Source of the DNA: Methylobacter sp.
GTDB taxonomy: Bacteria; Pseudomonadota; Gammaproteobacteria; Methylococcales; Methylomonadaceae
Reading direction: 5' to 3'
Assembly (NCBI RefSeq): GCF_030680395.1
Contig: NZ_JAUXVR010000007.1
Location: 1 to 64,000, forward strand
Length of the DNA: 64,000 bases
Shown: one piece after another, positions 34,940 to 44,916 of the stretch
Numbering within the stretch: position 1 is the first letter of the stretch
How the letters are laid out: every line of letters begins with the position of its first letter
The notes under the pieces: model-generated
What the model saw: only the letters and a program-made list of their open reading frames with translations
Told to the model about the DNA's origin: nothing
The model's database searches: none
Position numbers and translations under genes: made by a program

Positions 34940-35491
34940 TCAAACCCAAATCGCATTCCAAAACGGATAATCCCCTACCCGTTGAACCAGCCCCGCCCGC
35001 AAAGGATTGGCAATAATGTATCGAGCGATATTGAGTAAATCCTCCTCGGCGCGTAAGGCGTGATCATGATACCCCGGGTCCCAGAGCGTCCCGCGCCGTT
35101 CCAGAACACAATTCGCCAATCTTGAGCTGGACGATTTCAGTCGATTCACGACAATGCCCAAGTTATCTTGAATGCCCAAACCAACCAGCCAATGCGCATG
35201 ATCCGGCATCAGAACCCAAGCAAGTATTCGGGCATCGCCAAGAATTTCGTTGTTTTCAAAGCACCGGGCTGCGGCGCAACCGGCGTTAAATTCATCAAAA
35301 AAACGTTGCCGATTAAGTGTTGTAGCGGTTATCAAATAAACGTGGTTGGGCAAAGACACCCTTCCCTTGCGCAAAGCCTGCTGTCCGGGTCGATTCTTTT
35401 GTGGGAACGGGGCGCGCCCTCGATTATTACCGACCGTAATCTGTTCGCGGGCATGGCCCGCTCCTACAATAAATTTATTTGAACATGGCAT
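34940..35491 (-). CDS. REP-associated tyrosine transposase (RAYT)
   Basis: Up to 183 residues. Core RAYT (Y1_Tnp, IS200-like) features: KGRVSLPNHVYLITATT, the HUH pair MPDHAHWLVG, and the catalytic-Tyr region IARYIIANPLRAGLV. RAYTs cut and move single-stranded REP hairpins. REP units of the matching family flank it on both sides (34801 and 35445). Residues 9-16 (VGAGHARE) of the longest frame are encoded by the REP itself, so the true start may be further in, though AAGGAG precedes the ATG at 35491. It separates hsdS from hsdM. Confidence 0.9.
   Translation of the reverse strand: MPCSNKFIVGAGHAREQITVGNNRGRAPFPQKNRPGQQALRKGRVSLPNHVYLITATTLNRQRFFDEFNAGCAAARCFENNEILGDARILAWVLMPDHAHWLVGLGIQDNLGIVVNRLKSSSSRLANCVLERRGTLWDPGYHDHALRAEEDLLNIARYIIANPLRAGLVQRVGDYPFWNAIWV
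35445..35467. repeat. REP unit at the RAYT 5' end
   Basis: TCGCGGGCATGGCCCGCTCC then TAC: the inverse-orientation REP, matching the unit at 34801 including the CATG loop centre. It overlaps the first codons of the longest RAYT reading frame. Confidence 0.88.
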
Positions 35492-35585
35492 TCTTACTCC
35501 TTCTCAATGACTTGAGTCGGTAAGTCTTCTCAGAAGGTTTGTTGAGATTATTCTGCTGCATATTGAGCTGCCAAGGTTCTGTCCT

Positions 35586-35653
35586 GTAGGAGTGGGCCGT
35601 GCCCGCGAATGGGGCTAGGCATGACTCAGATCGCGGGCACGGCCCGCTCCTAC
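35586..35653. repeat. BIME: two inverted REP units between hsdS and RAYT gene
   Basis: A forward REP at 35586-35608 and a reverse REP at 35631-35653 are separated by 22 bases. Both have GTG/CAC loop centres, like the BIME inside hsdS (36122-36189), which has the same 68-base length and a closely similar spacer. It lies just downstream of the hsdS stop. Confidence 0.9.
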
Positions 35654-35679
35654 AACGAATTTATTGACACATCGCATTC

Positions 35680-36912
35680 TTATTTCTGCTCAAAAGCTTT
35701 GGCGAGTAAGCGTTCAGGGATTTTATTAAGCTCATTCAACTGTTCTTGCATCGCTGATTTAACCGACTTTAACGTTGCCAAGGCTTTAGACACCCTGAGC
35801 TGTTCTTGATAAGGCGGCAGCAAAATCGAACCTTCCGCCAGCCGATTAAACAACATTCGTTCCCGTACCGCGCCGCGCGCCAATGAATTGATGCATTGCT
35901 CGCCATAAGGCGACCTGAGCCAATAATAAAACCAGCGCGAATCGACCAGCCCGGCTTTGCCTTGCAAGGCGACATAATCCGGGCTGGTGATTCCGGGTTC
36001 ATCGTCGTCATCGACAAAGGCAATCGAGCCGATCAAGATACGCATCGGGTTATAAAAAACCGTGCCGCAAAATACCGGCTTGTAGCGTTGCGGCTGTTTG
36101 CCCGGCGGTTCTCTCGTCGTCGTAGGAGCGGGCCGTGCCCGCGATTGGGCTTCAACGTGACTCAAATCGCGGGCACGGCCCGCTCCTACGGTTTTAGCTG
36201 CGGCTAAGCCGCCACGGGTTGCACCCAATACCGGGTAATCCGCCCAGGTTTCGCCTATGCCTTTTTTGACTTCTGCCAACACCTCGCCCAAACGGGTTTC
36301 GGTGACCGGCGATTGTTCAATGCTTTCGCGGATATAAGCATTCGCCAGATTGACGATTTCCTGTTGTTGTAATTCTAAGGCTTTGCGGGCGGTTTCTACT
36401 TCGGCGAGTTGGGCTTTAAGTTTAGTGGTTATTTGGCACTGTTCTTCAATATCGGGAATTACTAATTCTTGATTTAAGTATTCCTTCATCTGCAAATTTC
36501 TAATTCCCGTCGTAGCAGTTTGAAATTTTTCAGTCTGTCCGCTCCAATGAACATTTAGTAGTCTTAGTAACAAATATTCAGGTTCAACAACGCTTTTTTT
36601 AACTCTTAAACACGAAATAAAATTACCACAAATAAATCTCCCTTCCTCTTTGAAAATCGCTACTCTCCCTACTGGCTGTTTTTCACCACCCCCTGACCTT
36701 TCAAGTAAAATATCATTCAGAAAAAGCTTTTTCTTCTCGTAAATCACATCTGGAATATCCAACAATGCTTGGTTCTTTAAAGCTAATTCTCCTGAATTTA
36801 GAAAGTTTGTAGACCTCAATACTGAAACAGCGGTTGCCTGATCTATTGCCGATTCGCCCCACGCTCCAGCGTCCCATGATTCAAGTAAATCTAAAAGCTT
36901 GAGCTTATTCAT
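35680..36912 (-). CDS. hsdS: type I restriction specificity subunit HsdS with in-frame BIME
   Basis: 410 residues. Two target-recognition halves are each followed by a conserved helical segment: ELVIPDIEEQCQITTKLKAQLAEVE in the middle and SILLPPYQEQLRVSKALATLKS at the end. HsdS reads the split DNA target for HsdM and HsdR. Residues about 242-264 of the second recognition domain (TVGAGRARDL to SRARPAPT) are encoded by a 68-base BIME at 36122-36189, with the frame kept open. It overlaps hsdR by four bases. Whether the protein still recognises its target is uncertain. Confidence 0.9.
   Translation of the reverse strand: MNKLKLLDLLESWDAGAWGESAIDQATAVSVLRSTNFLNSGELALKNQALLDIPDVIYEKKKLFLNDILLERSGGGEKQPVGRVAIFKEEGRFICGNFISCLRVKKSVVEPEYLLLRLLNVHWSGQTEKFQTATTGIRNLQMKEYLNQELVIPDIEEQCQITTKLKAQLAEVETARKALELQQQEIVNLANAYIRESIEQSPVTETRLGEVLAEVKKGIGETWADYPVLGATRGGLAAAKTVGAGRARDLSHVEAQSRARPAPTTTREPPGKQPQRYKPVFCGTVFYNPMRILIGSIAFVDDDDEPGITSPDYVALQGKAGLVDSRWFYYWLRSPYGEQCINSLARGAVRERMLFNRLAEGSILLPPYQEQLRVSKALATLKSVKSAMQEQLNELNKIPERLLAKAFEQK
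36122..36189. repeat. BIME inserted in the hsdS coding sequence
   Basis: A forward REP (36122-36144, GTAGGAGCGGGCCGTGCCCG then CGA) and a reverse REP (36167-36189) with a 22-base spacer, the same architecture as the BIME at 35586-35653. It lies wholly inside the open hsdS frame and adds Gly/Ala/Arg/Pro-rich residues. Confidence 0.92.
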
Positions 36913-39311
36913 ATCCCAAATAACCTTCCTTTAGCTTCCAATATAACCGCACCCGGTTGTCCCCATTTTTTCAATGCCGCCAATCCCCCAGCCCGGCTGA
37001 TTTCCGGCACTTGCCAGAGCGAGTCAGATTCCAATGCCTCGGTGCCGCCCAAGCCAAACTGATGACCGAAGCCTTTCAGCACAACCGCAGTATCGCTCGG
37101 CATGTCTTCGAACCAGGGTAGATTCCGGTCGAGATAACCTTGGCCGCGCTCCTGCCGTTTCAAGGCTTGGGCGCGATAGCCGTGGTGGGCGAACATGTCG
37201 TAATAATCAAAATCCTGCATTTCTTCCAGTTCCCGTAAGACTTCGGGCGAGTAGTTTTCGCCCAGCAAATGATCGATCAAGTCGCGGCGTTTTTTGTTTT
37301 CTATCCACAGTTGCCGGAAATCCTGCAAGTTGCCCGCTTCGCGTAGCACCTGTTGCAGCATTTCCCGACGGTATTCTTCTATCGGGATTTTCACATCCCG
37401 GCCTTCGCGGCGGGTCAGGATAAATCGGCCTTCGGAGTTGACGCTGACAGTTTGCCCGTCAATTTGAATCACCGGCGGTTCGTCTCCTCCCTCGCCACCA
37501 TCCCCGCCGTCTTCGCCACCGCCGCCGGTTTTCTTTCTACCTGAACTGTGCGCGGTAATGAAATCGGTGCCGAACAAATCGGTTACGCCGGTGTAGTCGT
37601 ACAGCCAGAATTTGTATTTTTGTGTGACTTCGTCGATGCGTGTGCCGCGTCCGAGCATTTGGTAAAACAGGATGCTGGATTCGAGATAACGAAAAAACAC
37701 CACCGCATTGAGCCGTTCTATATCGACGCCGGTCGCCAACAAATCGACGGTACAGGCGATAAAGGCCCGTTCGCCGGAGCCGCGCATCGGTTCGATCATC
37801 TCGCGCCCGCCGTTAGCGGTGCCCATGCATTTGAACGCGTAATGTTCTTTGGCGGTGCGGCCCTGTTGTTTGCACCATTGGCTGTAAAGGTTGTTCATCT
37901 GCATCGCTACACGATCGGCGTGGATTTCGCGGGTGCAGAAAATAATCGCTTTTTGCTCGGGACCGCCGTGCAGGCAAAGCTGCTTGAACAAATCCTCGCA
38001 CATGGCCGCAATGCGTTCCGGCATCAGTAGTTGGCTGTCGAAATGCCGGGACGTGTATTGGTCTTTGATTTCTTCTTGCCTGATTTCTCTGCCGGTTTTG
38101 GCATCAATTGGGTTGGCTTTGAGCACTTCGTCGCTGGTAAAAGTTTTGCCGTCTATCGAGGCCTTGCGTTTGACGATTTCGCAGGCGGCCAGATACCCGT
38201 CTTCTTGGGCTTGGATCAGGTTGTATTCGTAAACCGGTTCGCCAAAATACTTTAGGTTGTTGGCGGTGATCAGGGCATCATCTTTGTTTTGCGTTTTAGA
38301 TTCGCGCAGTTGTCGGGGCGTGGCGGTCAAGCCAATCTGCACCGCATTGGGATTGCGCAGTAACACTTCCGACCAACGGCCCCAGGCGGAACGATGACAT
38401 TCGTCAATGATAATCATGCTGAAAGCATCGGGAGGGTAATGTTCGCTAAGAAAGCTGGTTGTGTCATTGTCTTCGTCATCCAGACCTAAAGTTTGATAAG
38501 TGGCGATATGAATCCGGGCATTTTTTGCGCTGTTTTCCCCTTTGCTGTTAGTAACGATACGAGCATTGTCACCGAAGACTGCTTTGAGTTTGTTGTAACC
38601 CTGTTCGCGTAGTTCGTCCCGATCGCAAAGAAATAAGGCCGGTTTAGGCAAACGCTGAGCTTGATGCAAGCGCCACAACAGGTTTGCCGCAATGACGGTT
38701 TTACCGGCCCCGGTGGCTAATGACAACAACACTCGACTGGGCTGCCCATTTTGTTCGCAACGCAGAATTTTTTCAAAACAGGCGCGAATCGCGGCATCCT
38801 GATAATAACGGGCTTTAGGATAAGCCGGACTGTCGGCCATGAATAACAAGGCCGATTCGGGTTTGCCAATATCAATTCCCGTATCGTTGGCATAACGTCG
38901 GGTTAAGTCATCGTGGCTGGGAAAATGGTCTTTGAGTGAATGCGGCCCGGCCTGCAAGCCGCTGATTTTATGGTATTCGCCGTACAAATGGCCGTTGGTG
39001 GCAAACACATACTGAACGTTAAAGCGGCTGCATTCGGAATAACCTTTGGCTTGCTGCATGCCTTTGAGCGGGTCTTCCGATTGTTTTTTGGCTTCCAATA
39101 CGCCGACCGGTAACGGCTTAGGCATGTCGCCTGCTTGTACGCAAAGCAGGTAATCGGTGCGGCCGCCGCCTGCGCGCCGACGGCCTTTATGGCCGATGGC
39201 TTCTACCGGCGCAGGCGTTTCAAGTTTGAGTTTGGAATGATCGTCATACCCTTTTTCGCGAAGTACCGGATCAATCAGGTAATAGCGGGTTTCTTGTTCG
39301 TTATAGCTCAT
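36909..39311 (-). CDS. hsdR: type I restriction endonuclease subunit HsdR (EcoEI-like)
   Basis: 800 residues. The N-terminal PD-(D/E)xK nuclease is visible as GRTDYLLC, then VGVLEAKKQSEDPLKGMQQA (D and ExK). The SF2 helicase motor has Walker A LATGAGKTVIAANLLWRLHQ and IIIDECHRSAWGRW (DECH), SAT-like LTATPRQL, and the motif VI region QMLGRGTRID. A G/E/D-rich linker near 590-610 (GGGGEDGGDGGEGGDE) precedes the EcoEI_R C-terminal domain that joins the MTase. First gene of the operon. An intact frame suggests the nuclease is functional. Confidence 0.95.
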   Translation of the reverse strand: MSYNEQETRYYLIDPVLREKGYDDHSKLKLETPAPVEAIGHKGRRRAGGGRTDYLLCVQAGDMPKPLPVGVLEAKKQSEDPLKGMQQAKGYSECSRFNVQYVFATNGHLYGEYHKISGLQAGPHSLKDHFPSHDDLTRRYANDTGIDIGKPESALLFMADSPAYPKARYYQDAAIRACFEKILRCEQNGQPSRVLLSLATGAGKTVIAANLLWRLHQAQRLPKPALFLCDRDELREQGYNKLKAVFGDNARIVTNSKGENSAKNARIHIATYQTLGLDDEDNDTTSFLSEHYPPDAFSMIIIDECHRSAWGRWSEVLLRNPNAVQIGLTATPRQLRESKTQNKDDALITANNLKYFGEPVYEYNLIQAQEDGYLAACEIVKRKASIDGKTFTSDEVLKANPIDAKTGREIRQEEIKDQYTSRHFDSQLLMPERIAAMCEDLFKQLCLHGGPEQKAIIFCTREIHADRVAMQMNNLYSQWCKQQGRTAKEHYAFKCMGTANGGREMIEPMRGSGERAFIACTVDLLATGVDIERLNAVVFFRYLESSILFYQMLGRGTRIDEVTQKYKFWLYDYTGVTDLFGTDFITAHSSGRKKTGGGGEDGGDGGEGGDEPPVIQIDGQTVSVNSEGRFILTRREGRDVKIPIEEYRREMLQQVLREAGNLQDFRQLWIENKKRRDLIDHLLGENYSPEVLRELEEMQDFDYYDMFAHHGYRAQALKRQERGQGYLDRNLPWFEDMPSDTAVVLKGFGHQFGLGGTEALESDSLWQVPEISRAGGLAALKKWGQPGAVILEAKGRLFGI

Positions 39312-39473
39312 GGTATTTCCCTATTGATGGGGTTCCTTGCGAACTGATTAAAACTGACTATGAAACATTCTCTGGTAAAAACTATTTTGCTGCAACTTGG
39401 GCTAAACGTAGGTTAATTTGTAAAGCCTTTAATTTTCTTTGGGGAGGCTTAGAAGGGCTAATTATTTAAACTA

Positions 39474-40817
39474 TTACTTTCCGATGCAAAAACTGGAAAA
39501 TATTTTCCCGAGTAAATCATCCGAGGTGAATTTTCCGGTAATTTCCGCAAGGCTGTTTTGAGCCTGTCTTAAATCTTCCGCGACCAGTTCTCCGGCTTGG
39601 CTGCCTCTTAACTGGTCTAAAGCGCTTTCGACAAACTCATGGCCTTTGCTCAAGGCTTCGATATGCCGTCTTCGGGCGATAAAAACGTTATCGGTAGCCT
39701 CGTTAAAACCGACGCTCTGTTTGAGGTGTTCTTTCAACAGTTCCATGCCGCTGCCGGTTTTTATCGACAGGTAGATTTGGGTGCCGGACTCGGTTTGTTT
39801 TATTTCCGGTTCTAACCCTAACAGGTCTATTTTGTTGTAGATTCGGGTGATGTTGCCGGATGGCAGTGTTGTTAATATCGACTCAACTTCCGGGTCTCTT
39901 GCATCGATCAGCAATAAGATTTTATCGGCGTTTTTGATTTCCTGGTGAGCCCTGCGGATGCCTTCTTGTTCTATCGGATTGTCGCTTTCGCGCAGGCCTG
40001 CGGTGTCGATGATATGCAGGGGCATGCCGTCCAGCTGGATGCGCTCTTTTAACACGTCGCGGGTGGTTCCGGCTATGTCGGTGACTATCGCGGCTTCGTG
40101 TCCGGCCAGCGCATTAAGCAGGCTGGATTTTCCGGCGTTGGGTTTGCCTGCCAAGACGACGGTCATGCCGTCGCGCAATAAGCGTCCCTGTTGTGCGGTT
40201 TTTTGGATTTGTTCGATGCGGTGCAGTATGTTGACAATCCGGTTTTCGACCACGCCATCGGTCAAAAAATCGATTTCCTCATCGACAAAATCGATAGCTG
40301 CTTCGACGTAGGTTCTGAGCTCGGTCAGTTCTTCGACCAGCTCATTGATCTGTACTGAAAAAACGCCCTGCATCGATTTTTGCGCCGAGCGGACCGATTG
40401 TTCGGTGCTGCTTTCAATCAAGTCGGCGACAGCTTCAGCTTGAGCTAAATCGAGTTTGTCATTAAGAAAGGCGCGTTCGGTAAATTCACCGGGGTTGGCT
40501 AAGCGTGCGCCCAACGATAAAACCCGCCGCAACAGCATGTCCAATACAACCGAGCCGCCGTGACCTTGAAGTTCGAGTATGTCTTCACCGGTGTATGAAG
40601 CCGGAGCAGGAAAATAGAGGCTGATGCCGGAATCGATGACCGAGCCGTTGTCATCGGTAAACGATGAATATTGGGCCAGTCTGGGAATTAACGTTTTATT
40701 GACGAGGTGTTTGGCGATTTCGGGAACCAATGCCCCCGAAATGCGAATGATGCCGACACCGCCATTCCCTGGCGGTGTCGCAATGGCTGCAATGGTATCT
40801 CGGTTTTCTATGTCCAC
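39474..40817 (-). CDS. mnmE: tRNA uridine-5-carboxymethylaminomethyl GTPase MnmE
   Basis: 447 residues. N-terminal TrmE domain (DTIAAIATPPGNGGVGIIRIS), G domain with P-loop GKPNAGKSSLLNALAG, DIAGTTRD and DTAG (HIIDTAGLRES), and the C-terminal CIGK (C-x-G-K) motif. With MnmG it modifies wobble uridine in several tRNAs. MnmG, often the neighbour, is not here; the hsd operon occupies that side instead. It is six bases downstream of yidC, in the conserved rpmH-rnpA-yidD-yidC-mnmE order. Confidence 0.97.
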   Translation of the reverse strand: MDIENRDTIAAIATPPGNGGVGIIRISGALVPEIAKHLVNKTLIPRLAQYSSFTDDNGSVIDSGISLYFPAPASYTGEDILELQGHGGSVVLDMLLRRVLSLGARLANPGEFTERAFLNDKLDLAQAEAVADLIESSTEQSVRSAQKSMQGVFSVQINELVEELTELRTYVEAAIDFVDEEIDFLTDGVVENRIVNILHRIEQIQKTAQQGRLLRDGMTVVLAGKPNAGKSSLLNALAGHEAAIVTDIAGTTRDVLKERIQLDGMPLHIIDTAGLRESDNPIEQEGIRRAHQEIKNADKILLLIDARDPEVESILTTLPSGNITRIYNKIDLLGLEPEIKQTESGTQIYLSIKTGSGMELLKEHLKQSVGFNEATDNVFIARRRHIEALSKGHEFVESALDQLRGSQAGELVAEDLRQAQNSLAEITGKFTSDDLLGKIFSSFCIGK

Positions 40818-40823
40818 TTAAGC

Positions 40824-42536
40824 CTATGGCATTTTAGCTATTTGCTTGGTGATATACGACTGTTGAATAATAGACAGGGTATTGTTGACTACCCAGTATA
40901 AAACCAGACCGGCCGGGAAAAACAGGAAGAATATGGTAAAGACGATCGGGAACATCTTCATCACTTTAGCCTGTATCGGATCAATCGGCGCAGGATTTAA
41001 GCCTTGCTGAATTTTCATGGTGATACCCATGATGACCGGCAATACATAAAACGGGTCCTGTATCGATAAGTCCTGTATCCATAACATGAAAGGCGCCTGA
41101 CGAAATTCGACGGTTTCGCTCAATACCCAGTATAAACACATAAACACCGGAATCTGCACCAAGATAGGCAAGCAGCCGCCCAATGGATTGACCTTTTCTT
41201 TTTTATACAGGGCCATCATTTCGGTGTTGAAACGCTGTCTGTCATCAGCAAATCGTTCTTGCAGTTCTTTAAGACGCGGCTGAATTTTGCGCATCTTGGC
41301 CATTGATTTATAGCTGGATTGCGACAATGGAAAAAACAGTAATTTAATACACAGTGTTACGCCGATAATGGCTACGCCCCAGTTACCGGCAGCATCGTGG
41401 ATCTGGTTCAATAACCAATAAATGGGTTTGCCGATAAAGGTTAAAAAGCTGTAATCAACAGTCAACTCAAGACCCGGCGCTATGTTTTCCATCATCGGCT
41501 GGATTTTAGGACCGGCGAATAATTTGGCAACAAATTGAGCGTCTGAATTTGCGTTAACGGTAACCGGTGGAGAATAAGTTCCGATAACATATTGTCCGTC
41601 ACTCAATGACTTGGTATAGAAATGATTTTCCTGATCGGCCGGTGGAATCCACGCAGAAGCAAAATAATGCTGAATCATTGCTGTCCAACCGCCTTTGGTT
41701 GCCACATCAAGATTTTCATCAACCATGTCATCAAAGCTTATTTTTTGGTATTTTTCTTTTTCGGTATAAATAACGCCGCCGTCATAAGCTCTCATACCGC
41801 CAGTCAGCATCCCTCCTTTGCTGCCGGTATCCGGTGCTTTAAGCAGCTGACTGTATTGTCTGCCTGACCAGGGCTTACCGGAATCATTTTTTACTTTTTG
41901 TTCCAGTGTTATTTCATAACTGCCGCGTTTAAAGGTAAACAGTTTGGTAATAGTCAGGCCATTATTATCAGTCCATGTTAAGGGTACCGTTAAACTGTCT
42001 TGCCCCGGTTTTAGATCGTAACTGGTCGCTTCATTTTTAAATACGCTGTGGTGGCTCGGCGCAATTGCAAAACCGCTGTCGGCAATTAAACCGCTTTGCG
42101 CAACAAATAATTTTTCCTGACTACTGTCGAATAAGCGTACTGGAGCGGTGTTTTTTTCCGCAACGGATAAACCGACCATTGTTCGTAGCTTATCTACGAC
42201 AGTGTTGGATTTTTCTATCGGGTAGTTCAGTAAATCCAGATTCTGGATTGTGCCCCCTTTCGGATCAATTTGGAGCGCAAGCACATCGGTTTTAACGGTA
42301 ATGACATTGGCAGATGAAACTGTTGACAATGGAACGGCTGCGGTATTTTGCTCTGCCGGTTCTGTTTGCGCCGATGCACCTGTGGCAGAAGGTAAATCTT
42401 CTTTGGTATTGGCGGCTACAGTGTCTGTAATAGCGGCAACTTCAGGTTTCGGGCCATAATCCAGTTGCCAGGCTTGTTGCAGCATAAAAACAAGCATTGC
42501 AAAAGTAACGATCAGTACAAATCTTATATTATCCAT
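40824..42536 (-). CDS. yidC: membrane protein insertase YidC
   Basis: About 570 residues from [20 protein letters not shown] at 42536; the frame extends upstream to 42581 but overlaps yidD more. Periplasmic P1 domain (about 60-340) is followed by the conserved core: [20 protein letters not shown], the Arg-bearing region after it, [20 protein letters not shown], and the last helices to LSIIQQSYI. YidC inserts and folds inner-membrane proteins alone or with SecYEG. It overlaps yidD by eight bases. Confidence 0.97.
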   Translation of the reverse strand: MDNIRFVLIVTFAMLVFMLQQAWQLDYGPKPEVAAITDTVAANTKEDLPSATGASAQTEPAEQNTAAVPLSTVSSANVITVKTDVLALQIDPKGGTIQNLDLLNYPIEKSNTVVDKLRTMVGLSVAEKNTAPVRLFDSSQEKLFVAQSGLIADSGFAIAPSHHSVFKNEATSYDLKPGQDSLTVPLTWTDNNGLTITKLFTFKRGSYEITLEQKVKNDSGKPWSGRQYSQLLKAPDTGSKGGMLTGGMRAYDGGVIYTEKEKYQKISFDDMVDENLDVATKGGWTAMIQHYFASAWIPPADQENHFYTKSLSDGQYVIGTYSPPVTVNANSDAQFVAKLFAGPKIQPMMENIAPGLELTVDYSFLTFIGKPIYWLLNQIHDAAGNWGVAIIGVTLCIKLLFFPLSQSSYKSMAKMRKIQPRLKELQERFADDRQRFNTEMMALYKKEKVNPLGGCLPILVQIPVFMCLYWVLSETVEFRQAPFMLWIQDLSIQDPFYVLPVIMGITMKIQQGLNPAPIDPIQAKVMKMFPIVFTIFFLFFPAGLVLYWVVNNTLSIIQQSYITKQIAKMP

Positions 42537-42762
42537 TCTTATTACCAAATTTTTCCGGAACGGGATCAATGCCACCTTCATGGAACGGATGGCATTTCAA
42601 TAATCTTTTGAGGGAGAGATAAGAGCCGATAATGGCCCCGTGGAGCTGAAGCGCTTCCAGAGAATAACTTGAACAACTTGGATAGAAACGACATCTATCG
42701 CCTAGCAGAGGGCTAATAAAGTATTTATAAAACTTTATAATTGCTATGAGTATGAATCGCAT
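42529..42762 (-). CDS. yidD: membrane protein insertion efficiency factor YidD
   Basis: 77 residues. Family features: [30 protein letters not shown] and [24 protein letters not shown], with conserved Cys. It helps YidC-dependent insertion. It overlaps rnpA by 19 bases and yidC by 8, as in most bacteria. Confidence 0.96.
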   Translation of the reverse strand: MRFILIAIIKFYKYFISPLLGDRCRFYPSCSSYSLEALQLHGAIIGSYLSLKRLLKCHPFHEGGIDPVPEKFGNKNG

Positions 42763-43112
42763 CGGGATACCAGCTTAAGCCAATGCCTTTCCAATGATTT
42801 TCTTAACAAATCCAGCGGAGCATCTACGGCTTCTCTACGAGCCAAAACAACAATATCAATATTTCCCAAGCCATGTTGTTTTATTCTAAAGTTTTCCCGG
42901 ACAGTTCGTTTAATTACATTCCTTTGCACTGCCTTTCTTATATTTTTTTTAGCAATTGCCAAGCCTAGCCGCGGATGATCGAAATCATTTCTTATGGCTA
43001 ATAGGGTAAAATATTGGTCACTTGATTTTACAGGCTTAGCAAAAACCTTTTTATATTCAGCCGGTTTTTTTAACCGTAACTGCGGGGGGAAACTAAAAAC
43101 TTCTTCAGCCAC
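42744..43112 (-). CDS. rnpA: ribonuclease P protein component
   Basis: About 122 residues. Signature [12 protein letters not shown] at the N-terminus and the basic RNR motif region [25 protein letters not shown]. It aids the RNase P RNA in tRNA 5' processing. Start choice is uncertain: GTG at 43112 or TTG at 43115, neither with a clear ribosome site; both lie within about 10 bases of the rpmH stop, suggesting coupled translation. Confidence 0.95.
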   Translation of the reverse strand: MAEEVFSFPPQLRLKKPAEYKKVFAKPVKSSDQYFTLLAIRNDFDHPRLGLAIAKKNIRKAVQRNVIKRTVRENFRIKQHGLGNIDIVVLARREAVDAPLDLLRKSLERHWLKLVSRCDSYS

Positions 43113-43122
43113 CAACCGTCAA

Positions 43123-43257
43123 CTAAACGGTTAACTGGGCGCGACCTTTTGCTCTGCGAGCATTGAGAACTTTACGGCCGCCTACGGTTGCCATTCTTGC
43201 ACGAAAACCGTGGGTTCTTGCGCGTTTGATTTTACTTGGTTGGTATGTTCTTTTCAT
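43123..43257 (-). CDS. rpmH: 50S ribosomal protein L34
   Basis: A 44-residue frame too short for routine ORF lists: starts [18 protein letters not shown], continues [20 protein letters not shown] and ends RAQLTV. This is a canonical L34. First gene of the rpmH-rnpA-yidD-yidC-mnmE cluster, divergent from dnaA. The 168 bases between the two starts must hold both promoters; I see no good DnaA box there. Confidence 0.97.
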   Translation of the reverse strand: MKRTYQPSKIKRARTHGFRARMATVGGRKVLNARRAKGRAQLTV

Positions 43258-43425
43258 TTTACTTAAGGCCTGATCGGATGAGTGTTAACAAAAACAGATA
43301 AAAAAGACAGCGGATGATAAAATAAACCATTAGGCCTGTCAATTCTGTAGCGCAATGTTTTATTGCTGTATAGTGATAAAAAGCAAAATTACACTATTAA
43401 TTTTAATCAACTTTTTACTATTTCA

Positions 43426-44742
43426 ATGAGCTCAATTTGGAACAACTGCCTTTCTAAACTTGAAAATGAAATTTCAGGTTCTGACTTCAGTACATGGATA
43501 CGGCCCCTTCAGGCCATAGAAAGCGATGAACAAATAAAATTATTAGCGCCCAACCGTTTTGTACTGGACTGGGTTAAAGAGCATCACTTTGCAAAAATTG
43601 AAGAGACCATTCATGAGTTTTCTAACGGCACATTAAATTTGAGCCTGGAAATCGGTTCCAGAAATTCGTCCGTTGCAACGGCTGCAAAAGTAGCCAAGCC
43701 TGCCGGAACTCAAAAAACCAGCCCCAACTTCCTGAATAAGGCATTTACTTTCGACAGTTTTGTTGAAGGTAAATCCAATCAGTTGGCAAGGGCTGCTTCA
43801 ATGCAGGTTTCCGAGAACATCGGCAAGGCTTATAACCCATTACTTATTTACGGCAGTTCAGGTTTGGGTAAAACCCACATGATGCACGCAATAGGCAATG
43901 CCGTTTTACAAAAAAATCCTTCCGCGACCGTCGTTTATCTGCACTCTGAAAAATTCGTTCAGGATATGGTTAAGGCATTGCAGCAAAATTCGATCAATGC
44001 GTTCAAGGAGTTTTATCGGGGCGTTGATGTGCTGCTAATTGACGACATTCAATTTTTTGCCGGCAAGGAACGCTCGCAGGAAGAGTTCTTTCATACGTTC
44101 AATACGCTGTTGGAAAAGAAACATCAGGTGATTTTAACCTGCGACAAATATCCCAAAGAAATCATAGGTCTTGAAGACCGCTTAAAATCACGGTTTGGCT
44201 GGGGACTTCCTGTTCTAATCGAGCCCCCGGATATGGAAACCAGAGCCGCTATTTTAATGAAGAAGGCGGCTTTTGTTAATATTGAACTAGCCCAGGATGT
44301 GGCTTTTTTTATCGCTAAAAGAATCCCCTCCAACGTTCGGGATCTGGAAGGCGCTCTAAGACGAGTCATTGCCAACGCACAGTTTACCGGTCGTGAAATT
44401 ACTATCGAATTCACCAAGGAAGCGCTGCATGATTTAATTTCCTTGCAGGACAAACTCGTTAATATCGACAATATCCAGAAAACGGTTGCCGAATATTTTA
44501 AAATTCGAGTTGCCGATTTGTCGTCTAAAAATAGAAAACAATCGATTACCCGACCGCGACAAATGGCTATGTGCCTGGCCAGAGAACTGACATCGCACAG
44601 CTTTCCTGAAATTGGCGATGCATTTGGCGGTCGTGATCATACAACAGTAATGAACGCCTGCAAACGAATTGCCGAGCTAAAAGAAGCTGACAACAAGATT
44701 GCTGAAGATTATTCGAACCTGTTGAGAACCCTGTCACATTGA
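43426..44742 (+). CDS. dnaA: chromosomal replication initiator DnaA
   Basis: 438 residues from [16 protein letters not shown]; the longer frame from 43363 adds a non-DnaA leader and is rejected. Domain I (1-75), Pro/Lys/Ala linker (about 80-105), AAA+ domain III with Walker [15 protein letters not shown] and Walker [21 protein letters not shown], and DNA-binding domain IV with [15 protein letters not shown]. It opens the origin by binding DnaA boxes. Box-like sites follow in the dnaN upstream region and another set lies at 21 kb. Confidence 0.98.
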   Translation: MSSIWNNCLSKLENEISGSDFSTWIRPLQAIESDEQIKLLAPNRFVLDWVKEHHFAKIEETIHEFSNGTLNLSLEIGSRNSSVATAAKVAKPAGTQKTSPNFLNKAFTFDSFVEGKSNQLARAASMQVSENIGKAYNPLLIYGSSGLGKTHMMHAIGNAVLQKNPSATVVYLHSEKFVQDMVKALQQNSINAFKEFYRGVDVLLIDDIQFFAGKERSQEEFFHTFNTLLEKKHQVILTCDKYPKEIIGLEDRLKSRFGWGLPVLIEPPDMETRAAILMKKAAFVNIELAQDVAFFIAKRIPSNVRDLEGALRRVIANAQFTGREITIEFTKEALHDLISLQDKLVNIDNIQKTVAEYFKIRVADLSSKNRKQSITRPRQMAMCLARELTSHSFPEIGDAFGGRDHTTVMNACKRIAELKEADNKIAEDYSNLLRTLSH

Positions 44743-44754
44743 CGGGGAACAACC

Positions 44755-44916
44755 TGTGGATAAAATGTACTTTTACTAACATCATTTAGTTAACTACAAT
44801 CCGTACACGTTAAACCAGCACCCTTAACCACATTGTTTATAACAACACAACTAATTGATTATTAAGGATAAAAATCTGTTTTCAACAGGTTCCTTTTAAG
44901 CTAGTAGTAATAATAG
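44755..44916. other. oriC-like module between dnaA and dnaN
   Basis: DnaA-box-like sites: TGTGGATAA at 44755-44763 (perfect, reverse), TTAACCACA at 44824-44832 (one mismatch) and TTTTCAACA at 44879-44887 (two mismatches). The last is followed after AGGTT-N7-AGCTA by TAGTAATAATAG (44905-44916), a DnaA-trio-like tract, then an AT-rich stretch up to the dnaN ATG. The coding-strand bias flips at rpmH/dnaA, which fits an origin here. Spacing equals that at 21192-21225. Confidence 0.72.

Noticed and set aside
43258-43425. oriC in the rpmH-dnaA gap
   Set aside because: No DnaA box within one mismatch of the consensus was found there, unlike the dnaA-dnaN gap and the 21-kb region.
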